A stretch of DNA of 64,000 nucleotides from Rhodococcus sp. SBT000017 (GCF_003688915.1 NZ_REFU01000001.1:3224001-3288000), one strand, 5' to 3'. Positions 42,998-52,957 are shown, counted from the stretch's first letter. A program made the numbers and translations. Notes: generated by a model from the sequence alone, not told the origin.

Positions 42998-45268
42998 ATG
43001 GCCACGCTCGAGATCGAAGGTCGGAAGGTCTCCGTCACCAACCTCGACAAAGTGCTGTTCCCCGAAACCGGCACCACCAAGAGCCACATCATCGAGTACT
43101 ACACCACCATCGCACCTGCGATGCTTCCTCACCTCACCGGCCGCGCGGTGACCCGTAAGCGCTGGCCGAACGGCGTCGACCAGTCATCTTTCTTCGAGAA
43201 GAACCTCGCCGCGTCCGCACCCGACTGGCTCGATCGGCGTTCGATGCAACACTCCGACCGCGTCGTCACCTACCCACTGTTCTCCACTGCAGCCGATCTG
43301 GCGTGGCTCGGTCAACAAGCGGCCATCGAAGCGCATGTGCCACAGTGGCGGTTCGACGGCACCGAACCAGGACCGGCCACCCGTATGGTCTTCGACCTCG
43401 ACCCCGGCGAGGACGTGGATCTCGCCCGATGCGCCGAAGTCGCCTGCGAGATACGGGATCTGATCGGCGATATCGGGATGACCGCATATCCGGTCACCAG
43501 CGGCAGCAAGGGAATTCACCTGTACGTGCCGCTGGAGAAACCGCTGTCGACCTCCGGCGCGTCCACCGTCGCCAAACGTGTTGCCACCCTGCTCGAGGAA
43601 AGATCACCGGACCGGGTTACGGCAACGATGGCGAAAGCGAAACGAACCGGGCGGGTGTTCGTCGACTGGAGCCAGAACAACGGCAAGAAGACGACGGTCG
43701 CACCGTACTCGCTGCGCGGGCGAACACTCCCCACCGTCGCAGCACCACGCACGTGGGACGAGCTGGAAGCGACCGGCCTGCAACAGCTTCGGTTCGAGGA
43801 GGTCCTCGAGCGTTTCGCGGACGTCGGCGATCCACTGGCCGATCTGGACCCCGAGATGGACTCGCACAACGAAAATACAAGCACCACCGACAAACTCGTC
43901 AAATACCGCAGCATGCGCAGCGCCGACAAGACCCCCGAGCCGATACCGACCACCACCGAACCGCAGGGCAACAACGACACGTTCGTGATTCAAGAGCATC
44001 ATGCCCGACGGCTGCACTACGACTTCCGACTCGAACACGACGGCGTCCTGGTCTCGTGGGCCGTCCCGAAGAACATCCCGGTGGACCCGAAGCAGAACCG
44101 GCTGGCGGTACACACCGAGGACCACCCACTCGAATACGCGACGTTCTCCGGTCGGATACCCAAGGGCGAGTACGGCGGCGGCGACGTCTCGATCTGGGAC
44201 AGCGGAACCTACGAGCTCGAGAAGTGGCGAGACGACGAGGTCATCGTCGTCCTGCACGGAAAGAAGGCGCGCGGGCGGTTCGCACTGATCCGCACCAAGG
44301 GCAGCCAGTGGTTGATGCACCTGATGAATGATGCTCCCGACAAGCCCGAGCCCAAGAACATCTCACCGATGCTCGCCACCGCCGGCGACATCCTCGATCT
44401 GCCGGACGACGAGTGGTCGTTCGAGGGCAAGTGGGACGGGTTCCGCATCGTCGCCGAACTCACGCACGGTTCGATGACACTGCGCACGCGGAGTGGCAAC
44501 GACTACACCGAGAAGTTCGGCGCACTCCAATCTTTCGCGGACGACCTGGCCGAGCACGACGCCGTCGTCGACGGAGAAGTCGTGGTGTTCGACGACGGCG
44601 GCGTCAGCAGCTTCGAGAAACTGCAGAACGCCACCCGTGACGACATCCGATTCATCGCCTTCGATCTGCTCCACCTCGACGGCACGTCACTGCTGCGCAA
44701 GAAGTACTCGGATCGACGACGACTGCTGGAACTACTCACCACCGGACTCGACTCGGTACTGGTGCCACCGCGGCTGACGGGGACCGCCGCGGACGCCATC
44801 GCCGAAAGCAGAGAACGGGGCTGGGAAGGCGTCGTCGCCAAACGCACCGACTCCGTCTATCAACCCGGCAAACGCGCCCACACCTGGATCAAGTTCAAGA
44901 ACTGGCGAACACAGGAGATCGTCATCGGTGGATGGCGCAAAGGGCAGGGTCGTCGTTCCGGAGGGTTCGGCTCACTGCTGATGGGCATTCCCGACGGAGA
45001 CCGACTGCGCTACGTGGGACGCGTCGGAACCGGGTTCGACGACCGTGCGCTCGATACGCTCGCCGCCCTACTCGCCCCACTCGAGGCGTCGGACAGTCCT
45101 TTCTCTTCGGTGCTGCCCGCGGCCGATCGGAACGGAGCGGTATGGGTCGAGCCGGTACTCGTCGGCGAGGTGCGGTTCTACGAGACCACGGAATCCGGTC
45201 ATCTGCGGCATCCGAGCTGGCGCGGCCTGCGCCCGGACAAGGAACCGAAGGCGGTGCGCCAGGAATGA
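42998..45268 (+). CDS. ligD: multifunctional DNA ligase LigD (polymerase, phosphoesterase, ligase)
   Basis: 756 residues of bacterial non-homologous end joining. Domain order is mycobacterial: polymerase (about 1-290, metal site MVFDLDPGED near 133), 3'-phosphoesterase (about 325-450, HHARRLHYDFRLEHDG and GEYGGGDVSIWDSGTYEL), then ligase (about 455-756, adenylated Lys in EGKWDGFR near 475, VVDGEVVVFDD, GVVAKRTDSVY). The partner Ku gene, adjacent in mycobacteria, is absent from this window. Together with PolD1 and LigC at 14.7-16.9 kb it gives three enzymes of the same repair class. Confidence 0.93.
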   Translation: MATLEIEGRKVSVTNLDKVLFPETGTTKSHIIEYYTTIAPAMLPHLTGRAVTRKRWPNGVDQSSFFEKNLAASAPDWLDRRSMQHSDRVVTYPLFSTAADLAWLGQQAAIEAHVPQWRFDGTEPGPATRMVFDLDPGEDVDLARCAEVACEIRDLIGDIGMTAYPVTSGSKGIHLYVPLEKPLSTSGASTVAKRVATLLEERSPDRVTATMAKAKRTGRVFVDWSQNNGKKTTVAPYSLRGRTLPTVAAPRTWDELEATGLQQLRFEEVLERFADVGDPLADLDPEMDSHNENTSTTDKLVKYRSMRSADKTPEPIPTTTEPQGNNDTFVIQEHHARRLHYDFRLEHDGVLVSWAVPKNIPVDPKQNRLAVHTEDHPLEYATFSGRIPKGEYGGGDVSIWDSGTYELEKWRDDEVIVVLHGKKARGRFALIRTKGSQWLMHLMNDAPDKPEPKNISPMLATAGDILDLPDDEWSFEGKWDGFRIVAELTHGSMTLRTRSGNDYTEKFGALQSFADDLAEHDAVVDGEVVVFDDGGVSSFEKLQNATRDDIRFIAFDLLHLDGTSLLRKKYSDRRRLLELLTTGLDSVLVPPRLTGTAADAIAESRERGWEGVVAKRTDSVYQPGKRAHTWIKFKNWRTQEIVIGGWRKGQGRRSGGFGSLLMGIPDGDRLRYVGRVGTGFDDRALDTLAALLAPLEASDSPFSSVLPAADRNGAVWVEPVLVGEVRFYETTESGHLRHPSWRGLRPDKEPKAVRQE

Positions 45269-45494
45269 CATGGATGCACCGGACGAAAAACTTGGACCCG
45301 ATCGAAGAAACGAGGGTAGGTAACATTCGGTTGCCATAAAATGAGCGGATGCGTACCGTTGCGCCCATCGTTACCGGGGGGGCGTAACAAGTCACGCATC
45401 ATCAGCTATAACGGTTTGCGGGCCGGCTCTACGGGGGCTTGCCAGATCGCCGCAGCGCTCGTCGCTTCGGTTCAGGCACGGAGGGGTTTACCAT

Positions 45495-46708
45495 ATGCGG
45501 GTTCTCAAGTTGGCAGGCGCTGTCAGCATGACGGCAGTTGCAGTCCTGTGTTCGTCACTTGTCGGTGCAGGTCAAGCAGCTGCGGCGCCGTTGTTCCCGT
45601 CGCCCATCGCGGACGGCTTCTACTCTCCGCCTGTGGATCTCGATGCGCTCGCACCGGGCGACGTGATCTCCAGCCGCCCGATGCCACCGCCCCCGGATTC
45701 TTCGGCGTGGACGTGTGGCAGCTGAATTTCCGCTCCACCAATTCGGCCGGAAATCCCATCGCCGCAATCAATACCGTGCTGGTTCCACGAAACAAAGCGC
45801 CGAACGGTCCGGTGCTTTCCTACCAACACATCATCAATGCCCTCGGTCTCGAATGTGCACCTTCACAAGCGCTCTGGACCAACGACCCGAATTTGATGAT
45901 TCGTGAGGCACCCGCTCTCAATGCAGTACTGCAGCGTGGCTGGACGGTCGTCATCGCCGATCACCTCGGACCCAACAGCGCCTACGGTGCAGCCAGGCTC
46001 GGCGGGCAGATCGTGCTGGACAGCATTCGCGCCACTCAGCGCTTCGATCCCATCCAGGTTCAGCAGAGCCCGGTTGCGTTGGCCGGCTACTCCGGCGGCG
46101 GAATGGCCACGGCATGGGCAGCTGCGCTTCAGAACGACTACGCGCCCGAGCTGAACATCGTCGGCAGCGCGAACGGTGGCGCTCCGATGAACCTCGAGCG
46201 CATGGCCCGCGATCTCGGGTTCGCCCCGCACCCCATGTTCGGTCTGGCGTTCGCTGCCGCGCTCGGTATCGAACGCGAGTACCCCACCCGCATCCCGATC
46301 AGCTCGCAACTGAACCCGCTGGGTAAGGAAATCGAGAGCAAGATGCAAAACGGGTGCACCAACGACATCATCGCGGCAGGTGCAGGCAAGAGCGCCATGG
46401 AGGTAGCGGGCACGCTGGACCTGATCAGCAGCCCGGAAGCGATCGCCGCCGTCAACGACAACAGCGTCGAGCTGTATCCCGGCGTACCGAAGGCACCGTA
46501 CTTCGAGTGGCACAGCCCCACAGACGCATTGATTCCGGTCAGCGCGATCGACAACACGCTCGCCCGATACTGCCGCGCCGGAGTGCTGGTGACCGAAGTG
46601 AAGGTGCCCAGCAACGATCATCTGACTGCTGCGGTGCTCGGCCTACCTCAGGCGCTCGAGTGGATCGACCAGCGATTCGCCGGAGTACCGGCTACGTCCA
46701 ACTGCTGA
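45495..46708 (+). CDS. secreted lipase (LIP family), broken by one frameshift
   Basis: The signal peptide and first 66 residues (MRVLKLAGAVSMTAV... to SSRPMPPP) are read from ATG 45495, which has GGAGGGG upstream. The rest, PGFFGVDVWQLNFRSTNS to the end, is in the preceding frame. Five C at 45690-45694 where six would join them explains the break. Restored length is 404 residues. Alpha/beta-hydrolase motifs are intact: GYSGGG nucleophile elbow, SPTDALIP acid and NDHLTAA His. Extracellular esterase or lipase of the mycobacterial/rhodococcal type. Confidence 0.85.
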
Positions 46709-46751
46709 TCGGGTCGCCCGACCCCTGGCACATGATCAAAGCTTCAACGGG

Positions 46752-46770
46752 TCGGTTAGGCTAACCTCGC
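46752..46770 (+). promoter_or_regulatory. IdeR/DtxR iron box
   Basis: TCGGTTAGGCTAACCTCG matches the IdeR consensus TTAGGTTAGGCTAACCTAA at the central 13 bases, GGTTAGGCTAACC being perfectly palindromic. It lies 25 bases before the ATG of the siderophore-binding lipoprotein, so iron-loaded IdeR should block its transcription. Confidence 0.9.
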
Positions 46771-46794
46771 TAGGTTCAGTAGCGAGGAGATCAC

Positions 46795-47784
46795 ATGAAG
46801 AAGTCCGTCCAGCTCGTCGCCGCCGGTGCATCCGTTCTGGCACTGGCAGCCGGCTGTTCGTCCGACACCGACGCATCCGGTAGCCCCGGTAGCAGCGCCG
46901 GCTTCCCGGTCACCATCGATCACCGATTCGGTGAGACGGTCATCGACACCGAGCCCACCCGCGTCGTGACGATCGGGTTCAACGAGCAGGACTTCGCACT
47001 CGCGCTGGGCGTCAAACCCGTCGCGACACGCGGCAACCTGAGCTACGACTACCGGCAGCGCCCCTGGGCGCAAGCAGCGCTGGGGGGAACCGAGATCCCG
47101 GAAGTCGGCAGCACAGACCTCGACCTCGAGCAGATCGCGGCGCAAGCACCCGATCTGATCCTCGGCCCGTACTCCTTCATCGACCAGGGCCAGTACGACA
47201 CCCTCTCCGGGATGGCCCCCACGATCGCCGACATCGGCGGCTACGACGACGTACCCGCCGCGACCTGGCAGCGGGAGTTCGCCGTCGTCGGCGAAGCCCT
47301 CGGCAAGTCGCAGGAAGCTCAGGACCAGACGGCCGAGCTCGAGCAGAAGTTCGCCGACACCGAAGCCGAGAACCCCCAGTTCACCGGCAAGTCACTGACT
47401 CTCGCGTTCGTCATGGACGACGGCAGCTACCTGCTTCTCGGCAGGGACGACATCCGCGCCCTGTTCTTCACCGACCTCGGCTTCGAAATTCCCGACGCCT
47501 CCGAGACCATCAGTGAAGAGAACCTCGACCGACTCGACACCGACGTCCTGGTCATCGCCGGCCAGGGCCGCGAGCAGCTGCAGGCCAACCCACTACTCGC
47601 CGCCCTCGACGTCGTTCGACAGGACCGAACCGTCTACATCGGCTCCTTCAGCACGGATCTCCCCTCGGCCCTCGGCTACTCGAGCCCACTGTCGCTGGAC
47701 TACGCGATCGACGGATTCACCCCGATGCTCGCCGCCGCAACCGACGACGACCCAGCGACCGTGGTCCCGGACCCGGTTTCCTGA
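46795..47784 (+). CDS. iron-siderophore ABC transporter substrate-binding lipoprotein
   Basis: 329 residues. Signal peptide with lipobox AAGC (Cys about residue 21) and a class III (FecB/FhuD) binding fold with RVVTIGFNEQDFALALG and DLILGPYSFIDQGQYDTL. It should capture ferric siderophore outside the membrane for an ABC importer encoded elsewhere, since no permease or ATPase gene for it is adjacent. GAGGAGA precedes ATG 46795. An IdeR box overlaps its promoter. The gene ends two bases before the convergent ABC exporter. Confidence 0.9.
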   Translation: MKKSVQLVAAGASVLALAAGCSSDTDASGSPGSSAGFPVTIDHRFGETVIDTEPTRVVTIGFNEQDFALALGVKPVATRGNLSYDYRQRPWAQAALGGTEIPEVGSTDLDLEQIAAQAPDLILGPYSFIDQGQYDTLSGMAPTIADIGGYDDVPAATWQREFAVVGEALGKSQEAQDQTAELEQKFADTEAENPQFTGKSLTLAFVMDDGSYLLLGRDDIRALFFTDLGFEIPDASETISEENLDRLDTDVLVIAGQGREQLQANPLLAALDVVRQDRTVYIGSFSTDLPSALGYSSPLSLDYAIDGFTPMLAAATDDDPATVVPDPVS

Positions 47785-47786
47785 GG

Positions 47787-49652
47787 TCACTCCGCCTGTG
47801 CGAACTGCGTCCGATGCAGCTCCTCGTAGCGGCCACCCGCTGCGAGGAGCTCGTCGTGGGTGCCGCGTTCGGCGACTCGCCCGTCCTCGATCACCAGGAT
47901 CACGTCCGCAGCTCTGATGGTCGAGAGCCGGTGCGCGATGACCACCGACGTCTTGCCCTCCAGCGCCTCGGCCAACGCGGCCTGCACCGCGGCCTCCGAC
48001 GTCGAATCCAACGAGGCCGTTGCCTCGTCGAGGATGACGACCCGCGGCTGCGCGATCAGCAACCGTGCGATCGTCAGGCGCTGACGCTCACCACCGGACA
48101 GTCGATACCCGCGCTCGCCGACGACGGTGTCCAGGCCGTCGGGCAGGGAACGCACGAGGTCCGCCAGCCGCGCCCGCGAGAGCGCGTCCCACAGTTCGTC
48201 GTCGGTGGCGTCGGGCCGCGGCAGCAGCAGATTCGACCGGATGCTCTCGTGGAACAGGTGCCCGTCCTGTGTCACCATTCCCACTGTGCCGCAGACGGAT
48301 TCGGCCGTCAGGTCCCGCACGTCGACGCCGCCCAGCCGGACCGCACCGCCATCGACGTCGTACAGCCGTGCGATCAACTGCGCGATCGTGGACTTGCCCG
48401 CACCAGACGTACCGACCAGCGCGACCATCTGGCCGGGTTCGGCTCGGAACGACACACCGTGCAGAACTTCCTCTCCCCCGCGGGAATCCAGGGTCGCGAC
48501 CTCCTCGAGCGAGGCGAGCGACACTTTGTCTGCGGACGGGTACGCGAACCGCACATCGTCGAGTTCGACGGCCACCGGCCCTGGCGGTAGAACTTTCGCG
48601 TCGGGCTTGTCGGCGATCAACGGAACGAGATCGAGAACCTCGAAGACTCGCTCGAAGCTCACCAACGCGCTCATGACCTCCACGCGGGCGCTGGCCAGCG
48701 CGGTCAGCGGTGAGTACAACCGCGCCAGCAGAAGCGACAGTGCCACAACCGAACCCGGGTCCAGGCTCCCACTGAGGGCGTAGAAGCCGCCCAATCCGTA
48801 CACCACAGCGAGCGCCAGTGCCGAGACCAGCGTCAGCGCCGTGACGAACACCGTCTGCACCATGGCACTGCGCACCCCGATATCGCGCACCCTGGCCGCC
48901 CGCACCGCGAACTCGACCGATTCCTGCTCGGGATGACCGAACAGCTTCACCAGTGTTGCTCCCGGCGCCGAGAAACGCTCCGTCATCTGCGTACTCATCG
49001 CCGAATTGTGTGCTGCCGCTTCACGTTGCAGCCGCGCGAGGCGTCGACCCATCCGGCGAGCGGGAAGCACGAACACCGGCAGCAGGACCAATGCGAGAAG
49101 GGTGATCTGCCAGGAGATTCCGATCATCACCACCAACGTCAGCACCAGGGTCACGAGATTGCTGACGACACCGGACAGGGTGGTGCTGAACGCGCGCTGC
49201 GCTCCGATCACGTCGTTGTTGAGCCGGCTCACCAGCGCACCGGTGCGGGTTCGTGTGAAGAACGCGATCGGCATGCGCTGCACGTGGTCGAACACCGCGG
49301 TCCGCAGATCCAGGATCAGGCTTTCGCCGATGTTCGCCGAGAGCCACCGGTTGATCAGACCGACCACCGCGTCCACCAGAGCGATCGCCGCGATCGCCAC
49401 CGCCAGCAGGACCACCACGCGTAGTTCTCGTCCGTCGACGATCGCGTTGACCACCCGTCCGGCCAATACCGGCGTGGCCACGGCGAGTACGGCCAAGGCG
49501 ACGCTGAGCACCAGGAATCCGCCGAGAGCGCGGCGATGCGGTGCCGCGAACGTCAGGATCCTGCGGGCCGTCTCCTTCGAGAACGACGACTGGGTGTCGG
49601 GCCTGTTCATCGTGCGATACATCTGATTCCAGGCGGTCATCTCCATACTCAT
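47787..49652 (-). CDS. ABC exporter, fused membrane and ATPase domains
   Basis: 621-residue half-transporter of the MsbA/LmrA type that works as a homodimer. Six transmembrane segments (about 30-320), then the ATPase domain with Walker A LVGTSGAGKST, signature YRLSGGERQRLTIAR and Walker B RVVILDEATASLD. An insertion of about 18 residues (VSLASLEEVATLDSRGG) precedes the first core beta strand. ATG 49652 is set by homology with family members beginning MSMEMTAW and by the promoter, whose predicted transcript starts at this A. Exported substrate unknown; probably induced by a MerR-type regulator. Confidence 0.88.
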   Translation of the reverse strand: MSMEMTAWNQMYRTMNRPDTQSSFSKETARRILTFAAPHRRALGGFLVLSVALAVLAVATPVLAGRVVNAIVDGRELRVVVLLAVAIAAIALVDAVVGLINRWLSANIGESLILDLRTAVFDHVQRMPIAFFTRTRTGALVSRLNNDVIGAQRAFSTTLSGVVSNLVTLVLTLVVMIGISWQITLLALVLLPVFVLPARRMGRRLARLQREAAAHNSAMSTQMTERFSAPGATLVKLFGHPEQESVEFAVRAARVRDIGVRSAMVQTVFVTALTLVSALALAVVYGLGGFYALSGSLDPGSVVALSLLLARLYSPLTALASARVEVMSALVSFERVFEVLDLVPLIADKPDAKVLPPGPVAVELDDVRFAYPSADKVSLASLEEVATLDSRGGEEVLHGVSFRAEPGQMVALVGTSGAGKSTIAQLIARLYDVDGGAVRLGGVDVRDLTAESVCGTVGMVTQDGHLFHESIRSNLLLPRPDATDDELWDALSRARLADLVRSLPDGLDTVVGERGYRLSGGERQRLTIARLLIAQPRVVILDEATASLDSTSEAAVQAALAEALEGKTSVVIAHRLSTIRAADVILVIEDGRVAERGTHDELLAAGGRYEELHRTQFAQAE

Positions 49653-49658
49653 CCCACC

Positions 49659-49689
49659 AACGTAGAACCTCGACATAGCTCGAGGTCAA
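49659..49689 (-). promoter_or_regulatory. MerR-type promoter of the ABC exporter, probably leaderless
   Basis: On the minus strand -35 TTGACC (49689-49684) and -10 TACGTT (49664-49659) are separated by 19 bases instead of 17. The spacer holds an inverted repeat, TCGAGGT mirrored as ACCTCGA (49667-49686). This is the MerR-family design, in which the activator untwists an over-long spacer. Counting seven bases past the -10 lands on the A of ATG 49652, so the mRNA would have no leader. Confidence 0.7.
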
Positions 49690-49762
49690 GCGCGGCACTC
49701 GAGACCGACGGGAGGGGCAGGCGGTCGATGCCACCTGCCCCTGCTGGGCGATCGATGCGGTA

Positions 49763-52078
49763 CTACGCCGCAGCAGTTGCCTTCGCAGGCTCCAGCGCGA
49801 GCGCCAGGATGTCGGCGACCTCGGTCATCGGGCGAACATCCAACGCCTCCAACACCTCTGCGGGCACGTCGTCCAGATCCGGTTCGTTGCGCGCCGGAAT
49901 GAACACCGTCTTCAGTCCCGCACGCTGCGCAGCCAGCAATTTTTGCTTCACCCCGCCGATCGGCAGCACCCGACCGTTCAACGTGACCTCACCGGTCATG
50001 CCGACGTCCGAGCGCACCGGCCGCCCGGTAGCCATCGACACCAGGGCAGTCACCATCGTCACACCGGCCGACGGACCGTCCTTCGGCACCGCGCCCGCCG
50101 GAACGTGCACGTGAATACTGCGATCGAGAGAATCCTGCGTGACGCCGAATTGTGCTGCGTGCGAGCGCACGTAGGACAGTGCGATCTGTGCGGACTCCTT
50201 CATCACGTCGCCGAGCTGACCGGTGAGCTCGAGCCGGGCGTCACCGTCGGTCGCCGCAGCCTCGATGAACAGCACATCTCCGCCGAGTCCTGTGACCGCG
50301 AGACCCGTTGCCACGCCCGGCACTTCGGTTCGCTCGTGCGCCTCGGGAGTGAACCGCGGGCGACCGAGGTACGTCACCAGGTCCGACTCGTCGATCTTCA
50401 GGACATCCGTGCTGCCCACCAACTTCGTCGCGACCTTACGCAGCGCCTTGGCCAGCAATCGCTCGAGTTGCCGCACGCCCGGCTCACGGGTGTAGTCGGC
50501 CGCGATCTTGCGCAGCGCAGCGTCGGTGACTGTCACCTCCTCGGATGTGATTGCCGCCCTGTCCATCTGACGGGGCAGCAGGTAGTTCCGGGCGATGACG
50601 ACCTTGTCGTCCTCGGTGTAGCCGTCGATGGTCACCAATTCCATGCGGTCGAGCAACGGCCCGGGAATCTGGTCGATCACGTTGGCGGTAGCGAGAAAGA
50701 CCACGTCGGACAGGTCGAGATCCAGATCCAGGTAGTGATCACGGAACGTGTGATTCTGCGCCGGGTCAAGCACCTCGAGCAGAGCGGCACTGGGGTCGCC
50801 GCGATAGTCCGAGCCGACCTTGTCGATCTCGTCCAGCAGGACAACCGGATTCATCGATCCCGCCTCGCCGATGGCCCGCACGATCCGGCCCGGCAGCGCG
50901 CCGACGTAGGTACGACGGTGCCCACGAATCTCGGCCTCGTCGCGGACGCCGCCGAGAGCGACGCGCACGAACTGTCGACCGAGCGCACGGGCCACCGACT
51001 CGCCCAGCGAGGTCTTGCCGACTCCGGGCGGACCTGCGAGCACCATGACGGCACCGGACCCACGCCCACCGACCGACTGCAGACCACGCTCGGAGCGACG
51101 CGCCCGGACGGCCAGGTACTCGACAATACGATCCTTCACGTCGTCGAGCCCGTGATGGTCGGCATCGAGAACTGCACGTGCAGAATCGATGTCGTTGTTG
51201 TCGGTCGTGGTGTTGTTCCACGGCAGATCCAGCACGGTGTCGAGCCAGGTGCGAATCCAGCCCGACTCGGGGCTCTGATCGCTGGCCCGCTCCAGTTTGC
51301 CGACCTCACGCAGCGCCTGTTCGCGCACCTTCTCGGGCAGATCCGCAGCCTCGACGCGGCCACGGTAGTCGTCGGCACCGTCGGGCTCGTCCTCGCCGAG
51401 TTCTTTGCGGATGGCCGCCAACTGTTGCCGGAGCAGAAACTCCTTCTGGGTCTTCTCCATGCCCTCGCGAACGTCGCCGGAGATTTTGTCGTTGACCTCG
51501 ACTTCGGCGAGGTGAGTCTTGGTCCACTCGATGAGTGAAGTCAGACGCGTTGCCACATCCGGGGTTTCGAGAAGGTCCCGCTTCTGTACGTCGGTGAGAT
51601 ACGACGCGTAGCCGGCCGTGTCGGCGATCGCGCCCGGGTCGGTGAGTTTGTTGACCGAGTCGATCACCTGCCACGCGTCTCGGCGCTGCAGCATCGCAAC
51701 GACGAGTTGCTTGTATTCGGCTGCCAGGGCTTTGAGGTCGTCACTCGGGGGCACATCCGCAACGGTCTCGGCCTCGACCCACAGGGCGGCCCCGGGTCCG
51801 CTGACTCCGTGGCCGATGTGCGCGCGGCGCGTGGCCTTGATGACAGCGGCCGGGCGACCGTCCGCGAGGCGTCCCATCTGCACGATCGTGGCGAGGACTC
51901 CGTACGCGGCGTATCGGTCTTCGAGACGCGGCGCGACGAGCAGCGTGCCGTCGTTGCTCGCCTTCGCGGCGTCGACGGCGGCACGCGCTGCCTCGTCGAG
52001 ATCTACGGGCACCACCATGCCGGGCAGGACGATCGGATCGGTCAGGAACAGTACGGGGACACGAACGGTTTCGGTCAC
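49763..52078 (-). CDS. lon: ATP-dependent protease Lon
   Basis: 771 residues. N-terminal LON substrate-binding domain (about 1-190), a coiled middle part, the AAA+ domain with GPPGVGKTS near 340 and LLDEIDKVG near 405, and the protease domain with the Ser/Lys dyad in PKDGPSAG (Ser about 670) and GGVKQK (Lys about 711). Degrades misfolded and regulatory proteins. GTG 52078 has GGAGGAG upstream. M. tuberculosis lacks lon, whereas M. smegmatis and rhodococci keep it. Monocistronic in appearance. Confidence 0.95.
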   Translation of the reverse strand: MTETVRVPVLFLTDPIVLPGMVVPVDLDEAARAAVDAAKASNDGTLLVAPRLEDRYAAYGVLATIVQMGRLADGRPAAVIKATRRAHIGHGVSGPGAALWVEAETVADVPPSDDLKALAAEYKQLVVAMLQRRDAWQVIDSVNKLTDPGAIADTAGYASYLTDVQKRDLLETPDVATRLTSLIEWTKTHLAEVEVNDKISGDVREGMEKTQKEFLLRQQLAAIRKELGEDEPDGADDYRGRVEAADLPEKVREQALREVGKLERASDQSPESGWIRTWLDTVLDLPWNNTTTDNNDIDSARAVLDADHHGLDDVKDRIVEYLAVRARRSERGLQSVGGRGSGAVMVLAGPPGVGKTSLGESVARALGRQFVRVALGGVRDEAEIRGHRRTYVGALPGRIVRAIGEAGSMNPVVLLDEIDKVGSDYRGDPSAALLEVLDPAQNHTFRDHYLDLDLDLSDVVFLATANVIDQIPGPLLDRMELVTIDGYTEDDKVVIARNYLLPRQMDRAAITSEEVTVTDAALRKIAADYTREPGVRQLERLLAKALRKVATKLVGSTDVLKIDESDLVTYLGRPRFTPEAHERTEVPGVATGLAVTGLGGDVLFIEAAATDGDARLELTGQLGDVMKESAQIALSYVRSHAAQFGVTQDSLDRSIHVHVPAGAVPKDGPSAGVTMVTALVSMATGRPVRSDVGMTGEVTLNGRVLPIGGVKQKLLAAQRAGLKTVFIPARNEPDLDDVPAEVLEALDVRPMTEVADILALALEPAKATAAA

Positions 52079-52186
52079 TTCTCCTCCAAAGGATTGAGCT
52101 ACAGGGGCTCAACTTCGAAAGCAGTAGTGATGTTCCCGTCGATGTCCGTTGTTCTCCGTGGGCAGAAATCCGACCGCCCTCTCCGG

Positions 52187-52888
52187 CTACTTCAGTGCGC
52201 TGGCCAGCTTCTCCGCGAGGGGACGCGTCGATGCCGGGTTCTGACCGGTGTACAGATTTCGGTCGACGACGACGTTAGGTGCCCACGCGTCGGTGGAGTC
52301 GAACTTCGCGCCGTTCTCGCGCAACCGGGCCTCGAGCAACCACGGAGCCTTCTCGGCGAGACCGGCCTGGGTCTCCTCTTCGTCGGTGAATCCGGTGAGC
52401 TCGTACCCGTCGAACGCCCAGGTTCCGTCGCTGCGGACGGCGGGGAGCAGGGCGGCAGGCGCGTGGCACACCGCGGAGACGACCTTGTTCGAGTCGAGGA
52501 AGTCGACCACCAGCGCCCCGAAGCTCTCGGAGACGGCGAGATCTTCCATCGGCCCGTGACCACCGGGCACGAAGACGACGTCGAAGTCGGACGCCTTCTG
52601 GTCCTCCAGCTTTGCGGGCGAGGACAGGATCGACTCGATCGAGGCGAGGTAGCTCTTCTGATCCGCCACCTTCTCCTCGTCGCCGCCGTTGGCATCGACG
52701 GCCAAGCTGCCCTCGTCGACGACCGGAGCCTTACCGCCCGGCGTCGCAACCGTGATGTCCCAGCCTGCGTCGACGAACGTGCGATGGGACTCGACGAGCT
52801 CCTCGGCCCAGTACCCGGTGGGGTGCTTCGTGCCGTCGTTCAGGGTCCAGTGGTCGGCAGCGGTGACTGCGAACAGCAAGGTCGTCAT
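52187..52888 (-). CDS. DJ-1/PfpI family protein (glyoxalase III/chaperone type)
   Basis: 233 residues with the nucleophile elbow AVCHAPAAL (Cys about 138) and the upstream acidic FVPGGHGPMEDL that marks the Hsp31-like branch. GYWAEELVESHRTF near the N-terminus contains the conserved Glu. Family members act as methylglyoxal glyoxalase, deglycase or holding chaperone. Cytoplasmic, normal length. It may form a stress unit with the YciI gene 70 bases upstream in transcription order. Confidence 0.88.
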   Translation of the reverse strand: MTTLLFAVTAADHWTLNDGTKHPTGYWAEELVESHRTFVDAGWDITVATPGGKAPVVDEGSLAVDANGGDEEKVADQKSYLASIESILSSPAKLEDQKASDFDVVFVPGGHGPMEDLAVSESFGALVVDFLDSNKVVSAVCHAPAALLPAVRSDGTWAFDGYELTGFTDEEETQAGLAEKAPWLLEARLRENGAKFDSTDAWAPNVVVDRNLYTGQNPASTRPLAEKLASALK

Positions 52889-52957
52889 AGTTTGCCTCTT
52901 TACGTGCGTAGGGGGGTTTCCATGTGCATGCCACGCAGACGCACGATCGAAACCGGG

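Noticed and set aside
49943..51538. 531-residue open frame antisense to lon
   Set aside because: Opposite the strongly conserved Lon AAA+ and protease domains; composition typical of third-position GC bias.
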